A DNA stretch of 64,000 nucleotides from Sphingomonas sp. AX6 (GTDB lineage: Bacteria; Pseudomonadota; Alphaproteobacteria; Sphingomonadales; Sphingomonadaceae), in NCBI RefSeq assembly GCF_902506605.1, contig NZ_LR733979.1, positions 1 to 64,000 on the forward strand, read 5' to 3'. Positions 26,500-34,658 of the stretch are shown piece by piece. A model generated the notes under the pieces. The model had not been told where the DNA came from. It worked only from the letters and a program-made list of their open reading frames with translations, and made no database searches. Each line of letters opens with the position of its first letter. The first letter of the stretch is position 1. Both the position numbers and the translations under genes were made by a program.

Positions 26500-27042
26500 T
26501 CAGCCGATCCGGTGGGCGAGCCAGCCGTAGAGAAAGGCTTCGTTGGCGGGACGTTGTTCGGCGAGGCGGAGATAGCGTTCGCCCTGAAGCGCATCGACTG
26601 CCTTAACCAATACGGTTTCTCCGCTCGCACTGCGGGTCGCAAGGAAATCATCGAGCGCGGACAGCGTGACTGGACCGATCGCGCCATCGACAAGCATGTC
26701 GGGATAGTCGCTTGCGCCGCGGTTGAGCGCGTTCAACGCGCGCTGGAGAAAGGTCGCCGCAACCGCCGGGCCCATATTGACGCCGGTATCGAACAACTCC
26801 GCGGCAAGCGCTGGTGCGCGCTGAGCGATACGATCGAAGGCGGGCCGTAACCAATAGAGACGGCGATAGATGCCGACTGCTTCGCTGCGCGGCAGATCGC
26901 GCATGTCGCCCGCATGGCCATGTTGCCGCGCGACCGCCAGAGTGATCCCCCAGTTGGTCGGTCCGCCGCGGTCGGCGGGGTGGTTTACGTAACCGCCCTC
27001 GCGGTCGATGACCTCGTCGATGAGACGATCGATGGCTGGCAT
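26500..27042 (-). CDS. GH108 N-acetylmuramidase (endolysin-like)
   Basis: Peptidoglycan hydrolase of 180 aa. The N-terminal domain has the glycoside hydrolase 108 signature EGGYVNHPADRGGPTNWGIT with the catalytic Glu at residue 15, followed by the C-terminal putative peptidoglycan-binding region with ELFDTGVNMGPAVAATFLQRALN and VDGAIGPVTLSALDDF. No signal peptide is visible, so it would need the adjacent holin to reach the wall, as in phage and gene-transfer-agent lysis. The start at 27042 follows GGGGAG six bases upstream; the longer frame to 27153 is not supported. In Rhodobacter the GTA endolysin/holin pair also lies away from the main cluster. Confidence 0.88.
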   Translation of the reverse strand: MPAIDRLIDEVIDREGGYVNHPADRGGPTNWGITLAVARQHGHAGDMRDLPRSEAVGIYRRLYWLRPAFDRIAQRAPALAAELFDTGVNMGPAVAATFLQRALNALNRGASDYPDMLVDGAIGPVTLSALDDFLATRSASGETVLVKAVDALQGERYLRLAEQRPANEAFLYGWLAHRIG

Positions 27043-27148
27043 GTGCTGCTCCCCATAAAAGGACGAGCTAACCAGATGGGTTCCATGTAGGAAAGTAAAA
27101 AGAACGTACAGCGAACGAGATGATGTGAGTTCTGAATGCTTTCCCGAT

Positions 27149-27256
27149 GTCACCCCGGCCGCAATGCCGGGGTCAACCGGGCGGCGAGCGTGAGATTATA
27201 TTGGGAGGCGAACGGCAAGCGGCTTGGTGGACCCCGGCACTGCGGCCGGGGTGACG
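27149..27256. repeat. REPIN-like paired palindrome, family A copy 3
   Basis: Subtype with loop sequence GCCGCAATGCC: GTCACCCCGGCCGCAATGCC ... GGCACTGCGGCCGGGGTGAC, 108 bases, in the divergent region between the muramidase and the App1 phosphatase genes. It occupies about a third of a 289-base intergenic stretch that otherwise shows no clear feature. Confidence 0.83.
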
Positions 27257-27331
27257 GTTTGGATGTAGCGGAAAGGTGGATACTCGAAGCCCAACATGCT
27301 TTTAGAAACATCTGCGTCCCGAGGAGCCGAA

Positions 27332-28429
27332 TTGACCGCCACCCCTGCCCCCCGTCGCCTGCACCGCATCGTCGCCGCGCTCGATCGTTGGGGTGAGCGG
27401 GCGGTGCATCGAATCTCCGGCCCTGCGGGATATGACGGCAAGGTGCGGATGCTGGCCTATGCCGGGTATCGCAACGCCACGCGGTTGCGGGTCAAGGGGC
27501 GGATCGTGCGCTATCAGGAGCCGCTGGACGCCGCGACGAAGTGGGCGCGATTCCGGGCGATGGTCGCGATCTATAACAGCCGCGAATTGCCGGGGATCGC
27601 GGTGCGGCTGGTCGGCTATGGTCATGATGTGACGGTGCCGACCGATGACGAAGGCTATTTCGATTTCGATCTGGCCATCGACGCTGCGTTGCCACCGCAT
27701 ACCGAATGGGAAGCGGCGACGCTGACGACGCCCGAGCGCGAGATGCAGAGGCCGTCGATCGAGGTGCCCGTGCTCGCGCCGGGCGACGATCATCCGTTCG
27801 GTGTGATTTCCGACATCGACGATACAGTGATCGAGACGGGGGCGACCAATTTCGTCAAGAACTGGCGGCGAGTTCTGATCGAACAGCCCGGCGACCGGAT
27901 GGCGGTGCCGGGGGCATCGACACTCTACCGGACTATTGCGGGCGATCACGCGGCTCCGCGGCGACCGTTCTTCTATGTCTCGTCCTCGCCATGGAATCTC
28001 TACGGCTTCCTGACCGAGTTCATGGAATTGAACCACATTCCGCACGGGCCGATGTTTCTGAAGGATTACGGGATCGACCGGACCAAGTTCATCTCGACCG
28101 GGCACGCCGCGCACAAGCTGGCAGCGATCGAGGGCGTGCTCGCATTCTATCCCGATTTCCGGTTCGTGCTGATCGGCGACAATGGGCAGGCGGATGTCGC
28201 GATTTATTCGCAGGCGGTGGCGGACTTTCCGGGGCGCGTCGCGGCGGTGTTCATTCGCGATGTGGATGGGACTTGCCGGACCGGGCCGGAAGGCGCGCTG
28301 ATTGCCGGGATCGAGGCGGCGGGGGTGCCGACCTATTGCGGAACGGGGCTCGGCGACGCAGTGGCTGCATTCTCGGCGCTGGGCATGGACGATCCGCAAG
28401 AAGCAGCGGGCGCGGTGGCGGCGTCGTGA
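27332..28429 (+). CDS. App1-type phosphatase domain protein (DUF2183)
   Basis: Phosphatase of the HAD-like App1 family, whose yeast founder is a phosphatidate phosphatase. The C-terminal half contains GVISDIDDTVIETGATNF near residues 156-173, the DxDxT catalytic motif, then FFYVSSSPWNLYGFLTEF and VLIGDNGQADVAIY, all typical. The N-terminal half (about residues 30-130) is the beta-rich domain seen in bacterial members. A TTG start at 27332 is preferred because GAGGAG precedes it by five bases; an in-frame ATG at 27296 lacks a ribosome site and would add 12 residues. It overlaps the following GST gene (GTGA). The lipid substrate is inferred from the family. Confidence 0.85.
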   Translation: MTATPAPRRLHRIVAALDRWGERAVHRISGPAGYDGKVRMLAYAGYRNATRLRVKGRIVRYQEPLDAATKWARFRAMVAIYNSRELPGIAVRLVGYGHDVTVPTDDEGYFDFDLAIDAALPPHTEWEAATLTTPEREMQRPSIEVPVLAPGDDHPFGVISDIDDTVIETGATNFVKNWRRVLIEQPGDRMAVPGASTLYRTIAGDHAAPRRPFFYVSSSPWNLYGFLTEFMELNHIPHGPMFLKDYGIDRTKFISTGHAAHKLAAIEGVLAFYPDFRFVLIGDNGQADVAIYSQAVADFPGRVAAVFIRDVDGTCRTGPEGALIAGIEAAGVPTYCGTGLGDAVAAFSALGMDDPQEAAGAVAAS

Positions 28430-29052
28430 ACGGCTTGCCCATCCTCTACAGCTTTCGCCGCTGCCCCTATGCGATGCGCGCGCGGATGGCGGTGCTCGCG
28501 AGCGGTGTCGCGGTCGAATTGCGCGAGGTCGTGTTGCGCGCCAAGCCTGATGCGATGCTGGCAGCCTCGCCCAAGGGAACCGTGCCAGTGCTGGTGCTGG
28601 CTGACGGTCGGGTGGTCGACGAGAGTCTGGAGATCATGCGCTGGGCGTTGGCCGTTTGCGACCCGCTCGATTGGCTGGGGGGCGACGATGCGGCGCTGAT
28701 CGCTGATTGCGACGCGACGTTCAAACATCATCTCGACCGCTATAAATATCCCGAGCGGCATGGGAGCGATCCGGATGAGCACCGCGCGGCGGGCGTCGCA
28801 TGGCTGAGCGGGCTGGAAGCGCGGCTGGCCCATGCGGCGAACCTGTGCGGGGATGCGGTGGGGCTGGCGGACATCGCGATCTTTCCGTTCGTTCGTCAAT
28901 TCGCCGCGACCGACCGTGCATGGTTCGATACACAGGCGCTGCCGCGGGTTCGGGCATGGCTGGCCGCGCATGTCGGCTCGCCGTTGTTCGACCGTGCAAT
29001 GCTGCGGGTTCCGCGATGGCAAGCGGGGGATGCGCCGGTGCGGCTGGGCTGA
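28426..29052 (+). CDS. Glutathione S-transferase family protein
   Basis: A 208-aa GST-fold protein. The thioredoxin-like N-domain is LPILYSFRRCPYAMRARMAV with a potential active Cys at residue 13, followed by the cis-Pro segment PKGTVPVLVLADGRVVDESLEIMRWAL that binds the gamma-glutamyl moiety. The helical C-domain includes VGLADIAIFPFVRQFAATD. It starts with GTG at 28426, overlapping the App1 stop, so the two are cotranscribed. The Cys-Pro-Tyr motif suggests thiol transfer or glutaredoxin-like chemistry; the substrate is unknown. Confidence 0.87.
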   Translation: MNGLPILYSFRRCPYAMRARMAVLASGVAVELREVVLRAKPDAMLAASPKGTVPVLVLADGRVVDESLEIMRWALAVCDPLDWLGGDDAALIADCDATFKHHLDRYKYPERHGSDPDEHRAAGVAWLSGLEARLAHAANLCGDAVGLADIAIFPFVRQFAATDRAWFDTQALPRVRAWLAAHVGSPLFDRAMLRVPRWQAGDAPVRLG

Positions 29053-29090
29053 GCTTTGCGATTCCGGCGCTACGCGGTTACGCTTCCCCC

Positions 29091-30368
29091 ATGATCAGAC
29101 GATCGGCAGTTCGTTCCGCGACGATCGGCGCGGCATTGATGATGGGTGTCGCGGGGTGTGGCGTCGAAGCGCAGGAAACCGCGACACCGACGCTGCTGCG
29201 CGACGTGACCGCGACGCATGTGCCATCCGCGCCGATGCTCCACGCGCTCGACATCGCGCTGGCCGATGTCGAAGGCGACGGCGATCTCGATGCGGTGCTG
29301 GCGGTCGAGGGGGAGGCGAATCGGCTCTACCTCAATGACGGGCGCGGGCGGTTCAGCTGGAAGCAGGGTGCGTTCGGTACCGTCAAGCGCGACACCGAGC
29401 ATGTCCGCACCGCCGATTTCAACCGCGACGGCCATGCCGATTTCGTGTTCGTGACCGAGGACGACCGCGTGCACCAACTCTATCTGGGGCGCGGCGACGG
29501 CAGCTTCATCGATGCAAGCGACCGGATCATGGTACGGGGCGAAGCGAACGGACTAGCGGTCGGCGACGTCAATGGCGACGGGCTGGCGGATATCGTCATC
29601 GGCACGTCGGGGGCGAAAGGCGATGATGGCGACGGGCAGAATTCCCTGCTGCTGAACGATCCCGCGCGTCCCGGCCATTTCATCGACGCGACGAAGACCC
29701 ACCTGCTCGAATGGCGCGACGATACGCAGGGGTTGGCGCTGGCCGATGTCGATGGTGACGGCGACCCCGATCTGGTAATCGGCAACGAGGTGCCCAGGAA
29801 CCGGCTGCTGCTGAACGACGGCAGCGGCAAGTTCGCCGAAGGATCGGAACGGTTGCAACTGGTCACCGATCTCCACACCCGCGAAGCGCATGTGTTCGAT
29901 GCGAACGGAGACGGGCGCGCCGACATTTTGTTCTTCAACCTGACCAGCAATGCGGGCGAGTATGAGATGGACCCGCAGAACCGGTTGCTGATCCAGGATG
30001 CGGAGGGGCGCTTCGTCGACGAGACCGAACGGCAACTGCCGAAGAACGGATTTTCGAGCTGGGGCGGGACGGTGATGGACGTGAACGGTGACGGCGCGTC
30101 CGACCTGGTCGTCGGCGCGATTGAGGTGCCGGGGTTCGAGCCGCTGCAATTGCGGGCGTATCTGAACGACGGTCAGGGCGTGTTTCGCGACGCGACCGCC
30201 CAAGTCGTGCCGACGATCGCTACGGGTCGCCACTGGTCGATGGCGGTCGGCGATGTGAATGGCGACGGCATCGACGATGTGTTCGTCGGTGGATGGGGCA
30301 CGCAGCTTCGGCTGTTGCTGGGGACGCGAAAGGCGGCTCGACCGGCATCCGGCGCACCGAACCAGTGA
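29091..30368 (+). CDS. FG-GAP/VCBS seven-repeat lipoprotein
   Basis: Secreted beta-propeller protein of 425 aa. The start at 29091 gives MIRRSAVRSATIGAALMMGV and a lipidated Cys at residue 23. Seven copies of a calcium-binding D-x-[DN]-x-D-G motif follow at regular spacing: DVEGDGDLDAV, DFNRDGHADFV, DVNGDGLADIV, DVDGDGDPDLV, DANGDGRADIL, DVNGDGASDLV and DVNGDGIDDVF. This fits a single complete seven-bladed integrin-alpha-like propeller. Blades also share the NRLLLNDG element. The role is unknown; such proteins often bind ligands or surfaces. It is convergent with the membrane TPR regulator gene, 65 bases away. Confidence 0.87.
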   Translation: MIRRSAVRSATIGAALMMGVAGCGVEAQETATPTLLRDVTATHVPSAPMLHALDIALADVEGDGDLDAVLAVEGEANRLYLNDGRGRFSWKQGAFGTVKRDTEHVRTADFNRDGHADFVFVTEDDRVHQLYLGRGDGSFIDASDRIMVRGEANGLAVGDVNGDGLADIVIGTSGAKGDDGDGQNSLLLNDPARPGHFIDATKTHLLEWRDDTQGLALADVDGDGDPDLVIGNEVPRNRLLLNDGSGKFAEGSERLQLVTDLHTREAHVFDANGDGRADILFFNLTSNAGEYEMDPQNRLLIQDAEGRFVDETERQLPKNGFSSWGGTVMDVNGDGASDLVVGAIEVPGFEPLQLRAYLNDGQGVFRDATAQVVPTIATGRHWSMAVGDVNGDGIDDVFVGGWGTQLRLLLGTRKAARPASGAPNQ

Positions 30369-30433
30369 CGTCTTCGACCGCACGAAAATGACCTGTTCGC
30401 GCCGTGAATCGTGCGGGCTGATCGGTATCGGGT

Positions 30434-31930
30434 TCAGCGCGGTGGACGGTCCTTCGGACGCAGCCTGACGAGCAGGCGCTGAATCTCTGCGTCCCGCGGC
30501 CAACGCGCCCCAATGCGCCGCGTCAGGTTCACCGAATACCAGGTCTCGCCCAGATTGACCGCTTCGCGCATCAGCGGCAGCAGTGCTTCGCGGTCCCCCA
30601 TGGCGGAGGCGAAGAAGGCGGGGGTGATGCGGGTCTGGCGCGCACCGTTAGCGAATTCCTGGCGCGCATGATCGATCAGCACGCGGTGCGCGGTGGCAGG
30701 ATCGCGCGCGACTGCGGCGTCGAGCCGGTCGGCAACCGCGAGCATCTGCTTCTCGCCGCGAAGCCGCGCGGTCTCACGATATTCGCGCGCATAGCTTGCG
30801 ATGTCCCCGCCCGAAATATGCGCCCAGGCTAGACAATTGCGGATCGTCGCGTCGTCGGGCCGACGGGCGGCAAGATCGGTCAGTCGCTCGATCGCCAGCG
30901 CATCGCGCCCGGCCTGCCAGTCGGCGCAAGCGCGCTCCACCTCGATCGTCGGCGTTCCGGGTAGCAGCACGCGCGCGCGATCATAGGCGCTGGTCGCATC
31001 GGCATAATCGCCCAGATCGGCCAGCATATTGGCGTACCAGAAATGAGTCAGCCCATCCTGCGGATCGAGCGCGAGTGCGCGTCGGAATGCGGTTTCCGAT
31101 TCCTGTGCCTTGTCATGCCACCAATAGAGGATGAACGCTTGCGCGCGGTGGGCGCTGGCCAGATCCGGGTCGAGCGATAGGGCGCGATCGATCGATTCCT
31201 GAGCGTTGCCATACGCTTGCGCCTCGGTCGCATCGCTATATTCGCGGCTGATGAGCCAAGCTTCGGCCAGCCCGACATGGGCTGGCGCGAAATCCGGCGC
31301 GCGGGCGATAACGCGCCGATACAAGGCGATCGACTGGCGCAGCGACGTCGCGGTGCGTTGCGCCCAAAAGTCGCGCGCGGCGGCGTAATCGGCAGCGGCA
31401 ACCGGATCATCGGGCAGGGTTACGCGCGCCGCGACTCGTTCGGCCGCGGGCAATGCGGAGCGCGATTGGCCGATGACGATGGCACCCAATCCGACCATTG
31501 GAATTAGCGCCAGCCAGGCCAGGCGCCGCGTGCCACGCACCGGTGGCCGCGCGTCGGGCGAGGCATCGGATGGCGCTGTCGGATTGGGCGGTGCAAACGG
31601 CGCGGCTGGCGTAGAGAGGTCTGGTTCGGCGTCCGGCATTTGGCCCGATGGATCGACATCGCCGAACGGCACAGCCCAATGCGCCAGTTCATGTTCGAAC
31701 GCGAACACCGATCCTTGCATGCCGCCGGGCATCCGGTGGACGGGCATGTCGCGGTCGCGCGCCCAGCGCATCACGGTGGTCCGGTCGCGTCGGAAGTAAT
31801 TGGCGATCGCCTTCCACCCGTCGAGTCGCTTTTCCGGGGTGACGTCTGGCATCGACAGCGATTCTTCCGTTTCGACGGGCACGCCCCAGCCTTCCGCACC
31901 TGGTGCCGACGCCGGCTTTGAAAAGCTCAC
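30434..31930 (-). CDS. Membrane-anchored DNA-binding TPR protein
   Basis: A 498-aa protein combining a DNA-binding head, one membrane helix and TPR repeats. Residues about 35-90 (EKRLDGWKAIANYFRRDRTTVMRWARD, then MPVHRMPGGMQGSVFAF) match the MerR/excisionase-like helix-turn-helix of proteins found with TPR domains in Acidobacteria and sphingomonads. A Pro-rich linker leads to a transmembrane helix (LAWLALIPMVGLGAIVIG, about 136-154). The rest is TPR-like, for example SIALYRRVIARAPDFAPAHVGLAEAWL and ETAFRRALALDPQDGLTHFWYANML. The topology would put the TPR part in the periplasm, as in ToxR/CadC-type regulators. The start is uncertain: GTG at 31930, or ATG at 31852 (MPDVTPEKRL). Confidence 0.8.
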   Translation of the reverse strand: MSFSKPASAPGAEGWGVPVETEESLSMPDVTPEKRLDGWKAIANYFRRDRTTVMRWARDRDMPVHRMPGGMQGSVFAFEHELAHWAVPFGDVDPSGQMPDAEPDLSTPAAPFAPPNPTAPSDASPDARPPVRGTRRLAWLALIPMVGLGAIVIGQSRSALPAAERVAARVTLPDDPVAAADYAAARDFWAQRTATSLRQSIALYRRVIARAPDFAPAHVGLAEAWLISREYSDATEAQAYGNAQESIDRALSLDPDLASAHRAQAFILYWWHDKAQESETAFRRALALDPQDGLTHFWYANMLADLGDYADATSAYDRARVLLPGTPTIEVERACADWQAGRDALAIERLTDLAARRPDDATIRNCLAWAHISGGDIASYAREYRETARLRGEKQMLAVADRLDAAVARDPATAHRVLIDHARQEFANGARQTRITPAFFASAMGDREALLPLMREAVNLGETWYSVNLTRRIGARWPRDAEIQRLLVRLRPKDRPPR

Positions 31931-32435
31931 GCCCCCGGTGATGAACGATTGAGCGTTCCGAACCGATCATATGCAACATTATGCAACAATTTGCGACATC
32001 GCCTTTTGCCCCGAGCCAGCGCACATAAGCGCCATCGCGGATGCCCCGGCAACGGGGACAGCCGACACAGAAACAATGCTTCGACGGGGGGCTGCAAAGG
32101 AGGGGGTGATCGGATCGCCCAGGTCGGGAAGCGGCGGCGTTCGCCCGACCATCCGCCCGAACGCAACCCGCTGTCGCCACGGTCCCAACCCCGTGTGCGC
32201 CGATGAAGCTCGATCTTGTCGGATGGCGAAAGCCGCTGACAACCCGGTGCCCGATCAAACCCTTATGCGACCCGGGGGGATGCGGGCACCGGGAACCTTG
32301 CTTCAGCGCACGGCTCGCGTTCGGGCACGATGCCATCCCAAACCATAATCCTTAAGAGCAACGTCGTCGTCTCATCGCACGGCGTCGATCGCGCATCGGC
32401 TCGGCCGATCGCTTGGGTCGATGCGTTGATGAAAT
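31931..32435. other. Intergenic stretch without a supported gene
   Basis: A 505-base gap between the TPR regulator and tRNA-Pro. Short open frames exist on both strands, but none has a convincing ribosome site or recognisable protein pattern. The only structured part noticed is the repeat and promoter region at 31966-31998. Confidence 0.6.
31966..31998 (-). promoter_or_regulatory. Phased TGTTGCA boxes next to a -10 element
   Basis: On the plus strand TGCAACA starts at 31972 and 31982 and TGCGACA at 31992, exactly 10 bases apart, that is, on one face of the helix. On the gene's strand these read TGTTGCA and directly abut TATGAT (31966-31971), a good -10 with no matching -35 at 17 bases. This resembles an activator-dependent or autoregulated promoter for the TPR regulator starting at 31930. 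Confidence 0.45.
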
Positions 32436-32512
32436 TGGTCGGGACGACAGGATTCGAACCTGCGACCCCCACACCCCCAGTGTGATGCGCTACCAGGCTG
32501 CGCTACGTCCCG
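32436..32512 (-). tRNA. tRNA-Pro (anticodon GGG)
   Basis: A 77-base tRNA on the complement with CCA encoded. The acceptor stem CGGGACG/CGTCCCG is perfect, the D stem is GCGC/GCGC with GG in the loop, the anticodon stem is TCACA/TGTGG around loop CTGGGGG giving anticodon GGG (codon CCC), and the T arm is GCAGG-TTCGAAT-CCTGT. Discriminator A73. Divergent from yajC, 199 bases away; the gap shows no other clear feature. Confidence 0.97.
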
Positions 32513-32711
32513 ACCGAGCGCGTGCCTCTAGGCGGTCGGGGGCGTTCTGGCAAGACGGTGTTCGCAGGCCTGCGCAACGCCGATGCGTCGGCGATGCGTG
32601 CGGGGTTCGCGTCATATCCTTGCTCGCGGGTCGCGTGCGTGATAGCGCGCGGCGCTTGTGCGGCGGCTCCTGTCTCCGCGAGACCCTTTCACGAAACGCA
32701 AACGGGACATC

Positions 32712-33053
32712 ATGTTCATCAGCCCTGCATTCGCACAGACCGCCGACGGCGCGGCCCAGGGGGGCGCTGCCGGCGCTTTCCTATCCTTCGCGCCGTTGCT
32801 GCTGATCTTCGTCGCATTCTACTTTCTGCTGATTCGCCCGCAGCAGCGCCGGATGAAGACGCTGCAAAAGTCGATCGAAGCCGTGAAAAAGGGCGATCAA
32901 GTCGTCACCGCGGGCGGCCTGCTGGGCAAGGTGACCAAGGTCGAGGACAAGTTCGTCGAGCTGGAACTGGGCCAGGGCGTCAAGGTCCGCGCGGTCAAGG
33001 CGACGCTGGCCGAAATCGTGCCGCTCGGCTCCGGTAAGCCGGCGAACGACTGA
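32712..33053 (+). CDS. yajC: Preprotein translocase subunit YajC
   Basis: Small inner-membrane protein associated with SecDF. The 113-aa product starts MFISPAFAQTADGAAQGG, has one transmembrane helix (AFLSFAPLLLIFVAFYFLLI, about residues 21-41), and then RPQQRRMKTLQKSIEAVKKGDQVVTAGGLLGKVTKV, the family signature. The start at 32712 was chosen over 32658 because only it gives the conserved N-terminus. Its TGA overlaps the secD ATG, so the operon is yajC-secD-secF-Mth938. Confidence 0.96.
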   Translation: MFISPAFAQTADGAAQGGAAGAFLSFAPLLLIFVAFYFLLIRPQQRRMKTLQKSIEAVKKGDQVVTAGGLLGKVTKVEDKFVELELGQGVKVRAVKATLAEIVPLGSGKPAND

Positions 33054-34648
33054 TGCTCGATTTTCCGCGCTGGAAAGTGTGGGCGACGTGGATCACGATC
33101 GTGGTCCTGTGCCTGTGCGCTGTCCCGAGCTTCCTGCCCGGTAACCTCCGCGACCAGCTTCCTGGCTGGGCGAAGCCGACGGTCAATCTCGGCCTCGACC
33201 TGGCGGGGGGCAGCTATATCCTGCTCGAAGCGCAGCCCGAGGATGTCCGCACCACCCGGCTGGAAGCGATGCGCGACAGCGTCGAACAGGCGATGCGCAC
33301 GGGTCCGCGTATCCAGATCGGCGACATTTCGACGCGTGACGGCCGCCTGACCTTCATGGTGCGCGACGCGAGCCAGGTCGATGCGGTGCGCGAGCGGCTG
33401 TTGCCGATGACGCAAGGGGCGGGGCTGACCGGCCAGCGCGACTGGAACATCGAGGTTGTCGATTCGTCGCGCTTCGTGGTCACGCAAACCGAAGCGGGGC
33501 TGACCCAGGCGCTCGATCAGGCGATGGTCGATGCGACTGAAGTCGTCCGCCGGCGTATCGACGAACTGGGCACGCGCGAGCCGACGATCATCCGTCAGGG
33601 ATCGAACCGCATCGTCGTGCAGGTGCCGGGTCTGGCCGATCCCGAACAGTTGAAGGATCTGCTCGGCCGGACCGCGGTGCTCGAATTCAAGCTGGTCGAT
33701 TTCGACGCCGATCCGGCCGAGATCGCCGCGGGGCGCGCGCCGATCGGCAGCGAAATCCTGCCCTATCCGGGCAATCCCGGCGGCGTGCCGGTGATCGCTG
33801 TCACCCGATCGACGATCATTTCGGGCGACCAATTGTCCGACGCGCGTCAGGAATATGACCAGCAGACCGGGCTTCCGGTTGTCACGATTCAGTTCGATGC
33901 CGAAGGTGGTCGCCGCTTCGCGCGGGTGACGCAGGAAAATGCCGGCCGTCCGTTTGCGATCATCGTCGACGATCAGGTGATTTCCGCGCCCAACATCAAC
34001 GAACCGATCCTGGGCGGCAGCGCGCAGATTTCGGGCGGCTTCACGGTCGAAAGCGCCAACGAACTGGCGATCGCGCTGCGGTCGGGCAAGCTGCCCGTCG
34101 CGCTGACCGTGATCGAGGAATCGACGATCAGCCCCGAACTGGGTGCCGATTCGATCGAAAGCGGCGTGATCGCAGGGATCGTCGGCACGCTGGCGGTGCT
34201 GATCCTGATGCTCTTCGCCTATCTGCGCTTTGGCGTTTATGCGAATCTGGCGCTGGTCATCAACGTCATCATGATCATCGGCGTCATGGCGATCTTCAAC
34301 GCGACGTTGACGCTACCCGGTATTGCGGGCTTCGTGCTGACGATCGGTGCGGCGGTCGACGCCAACGTGCTGATCAACGAGCGTATTCGCGAGGAACAGC
34401 GAAAGGGCCGAACGATCAACACTGCGATCGAATTCGGTTACAAGGAAGCGAGCCGCGCGATTTTCGATGCGAACATCACCAACGTCATTGCGGCGGCGAT
34501 CATGTTCATCTTTGGCGCGGGGCCGGTGCGCGGCTTTGCCGTGGTTCTGACCATCGGCATCGTCACGTCCGTGTTCACCGCGGTTACCTTTACCCGCCTG
34601 ATGGTGGCGGGTTGGCTCAAGACCCGGCCCAAAGAGCTGGTGATCTGA
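33053..34648 (+). CDS. secD: Protein translocase subunit SecD
   Basis: Proton-driven accessory subunit of the Sec machinery, 531 aa. The N-terminal helix lies within residues 1-28, followed by GLDLAGGSYILLE, the conserved SecD P1 start. The large periplasmic domain contains RRIDELGTREPTI and IVVQVPGLADPEQLKDLLG. The C-terminal six-helix region has GVIAGIVGTLAVLILMLFAYLR, LTLPGIAGFVLTIGAAVDANVLINERIREE with the key acidic and basic residues, and FGAGPVRGFAVVLTIGIVTSVFTA. The ATG overlaps the yajC stop. Length and order are standard for alphaproteobacteria. Confidence 0.98.
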   Translation: MLDFPRWKVWATWITIVVLCLCAVPSFLPGNLRDQLPGWAKPTVNLGLDLAGGSYILLEAQPEDVRTTRLEAMRDSVEQAMRTGPRIQIGDISTRDGRLTFMVRDASQVDAVRERLLPMTQGAGLTGQRDWNIEVVDSSRFVVTQTEAGLTQALDQAMVDATEVVRRRIDELGTREPTIIRQGSNRIVVQVPGLADPEQLKDLLGRTAVLEFKLVDFDADPAEIAAGRAPIGSEILPYPGNPGGVPVIAVTRSTIISGDQLSDARQEYDQQTGLPVVTIQFDAEGGRRFARVTQENAGRPFAIIVDDQVISAPNINEPILGGSAQISGGFTVESANELAIALRSGKLPVALTVIEESTISPELGADSIESGVIAGIVGTLAVLILMLFAYLRFGVYANLALVINVIMIIGVMAIFNATLTLPGIAGFVLTIGAAVDANVLINERIREEQRKGRTINTAIEFGYKEASRAIFDANITNVIAAAIMFIFGAGPVRGFAVVLTIGIVTSVFTAVTFTRLMVAGWLKTRPKELVI

Positions 34649-34658
34649 GGATATAGAC

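Noticed and set aside
26018..27042. Prophage remnant
   Set aside because: Only a holin and a muramidase are present; no integrase, capsid, tail or attachment-site repeats were seen, and base composition matches the surroundings.
31979..32242. An 87-codon open frame in the gap before tRNA-Pro
   Set aside because: No ribosome site and no protein-like pattern; it overlaps the region with regulatory repeats.
32413..32805. Open frame across the tRNA-Pro gene and the yajC leader
   Set aside because: It translates the tRNA complement ([11 protein letters not shown]...), a well-known annotation artefact.
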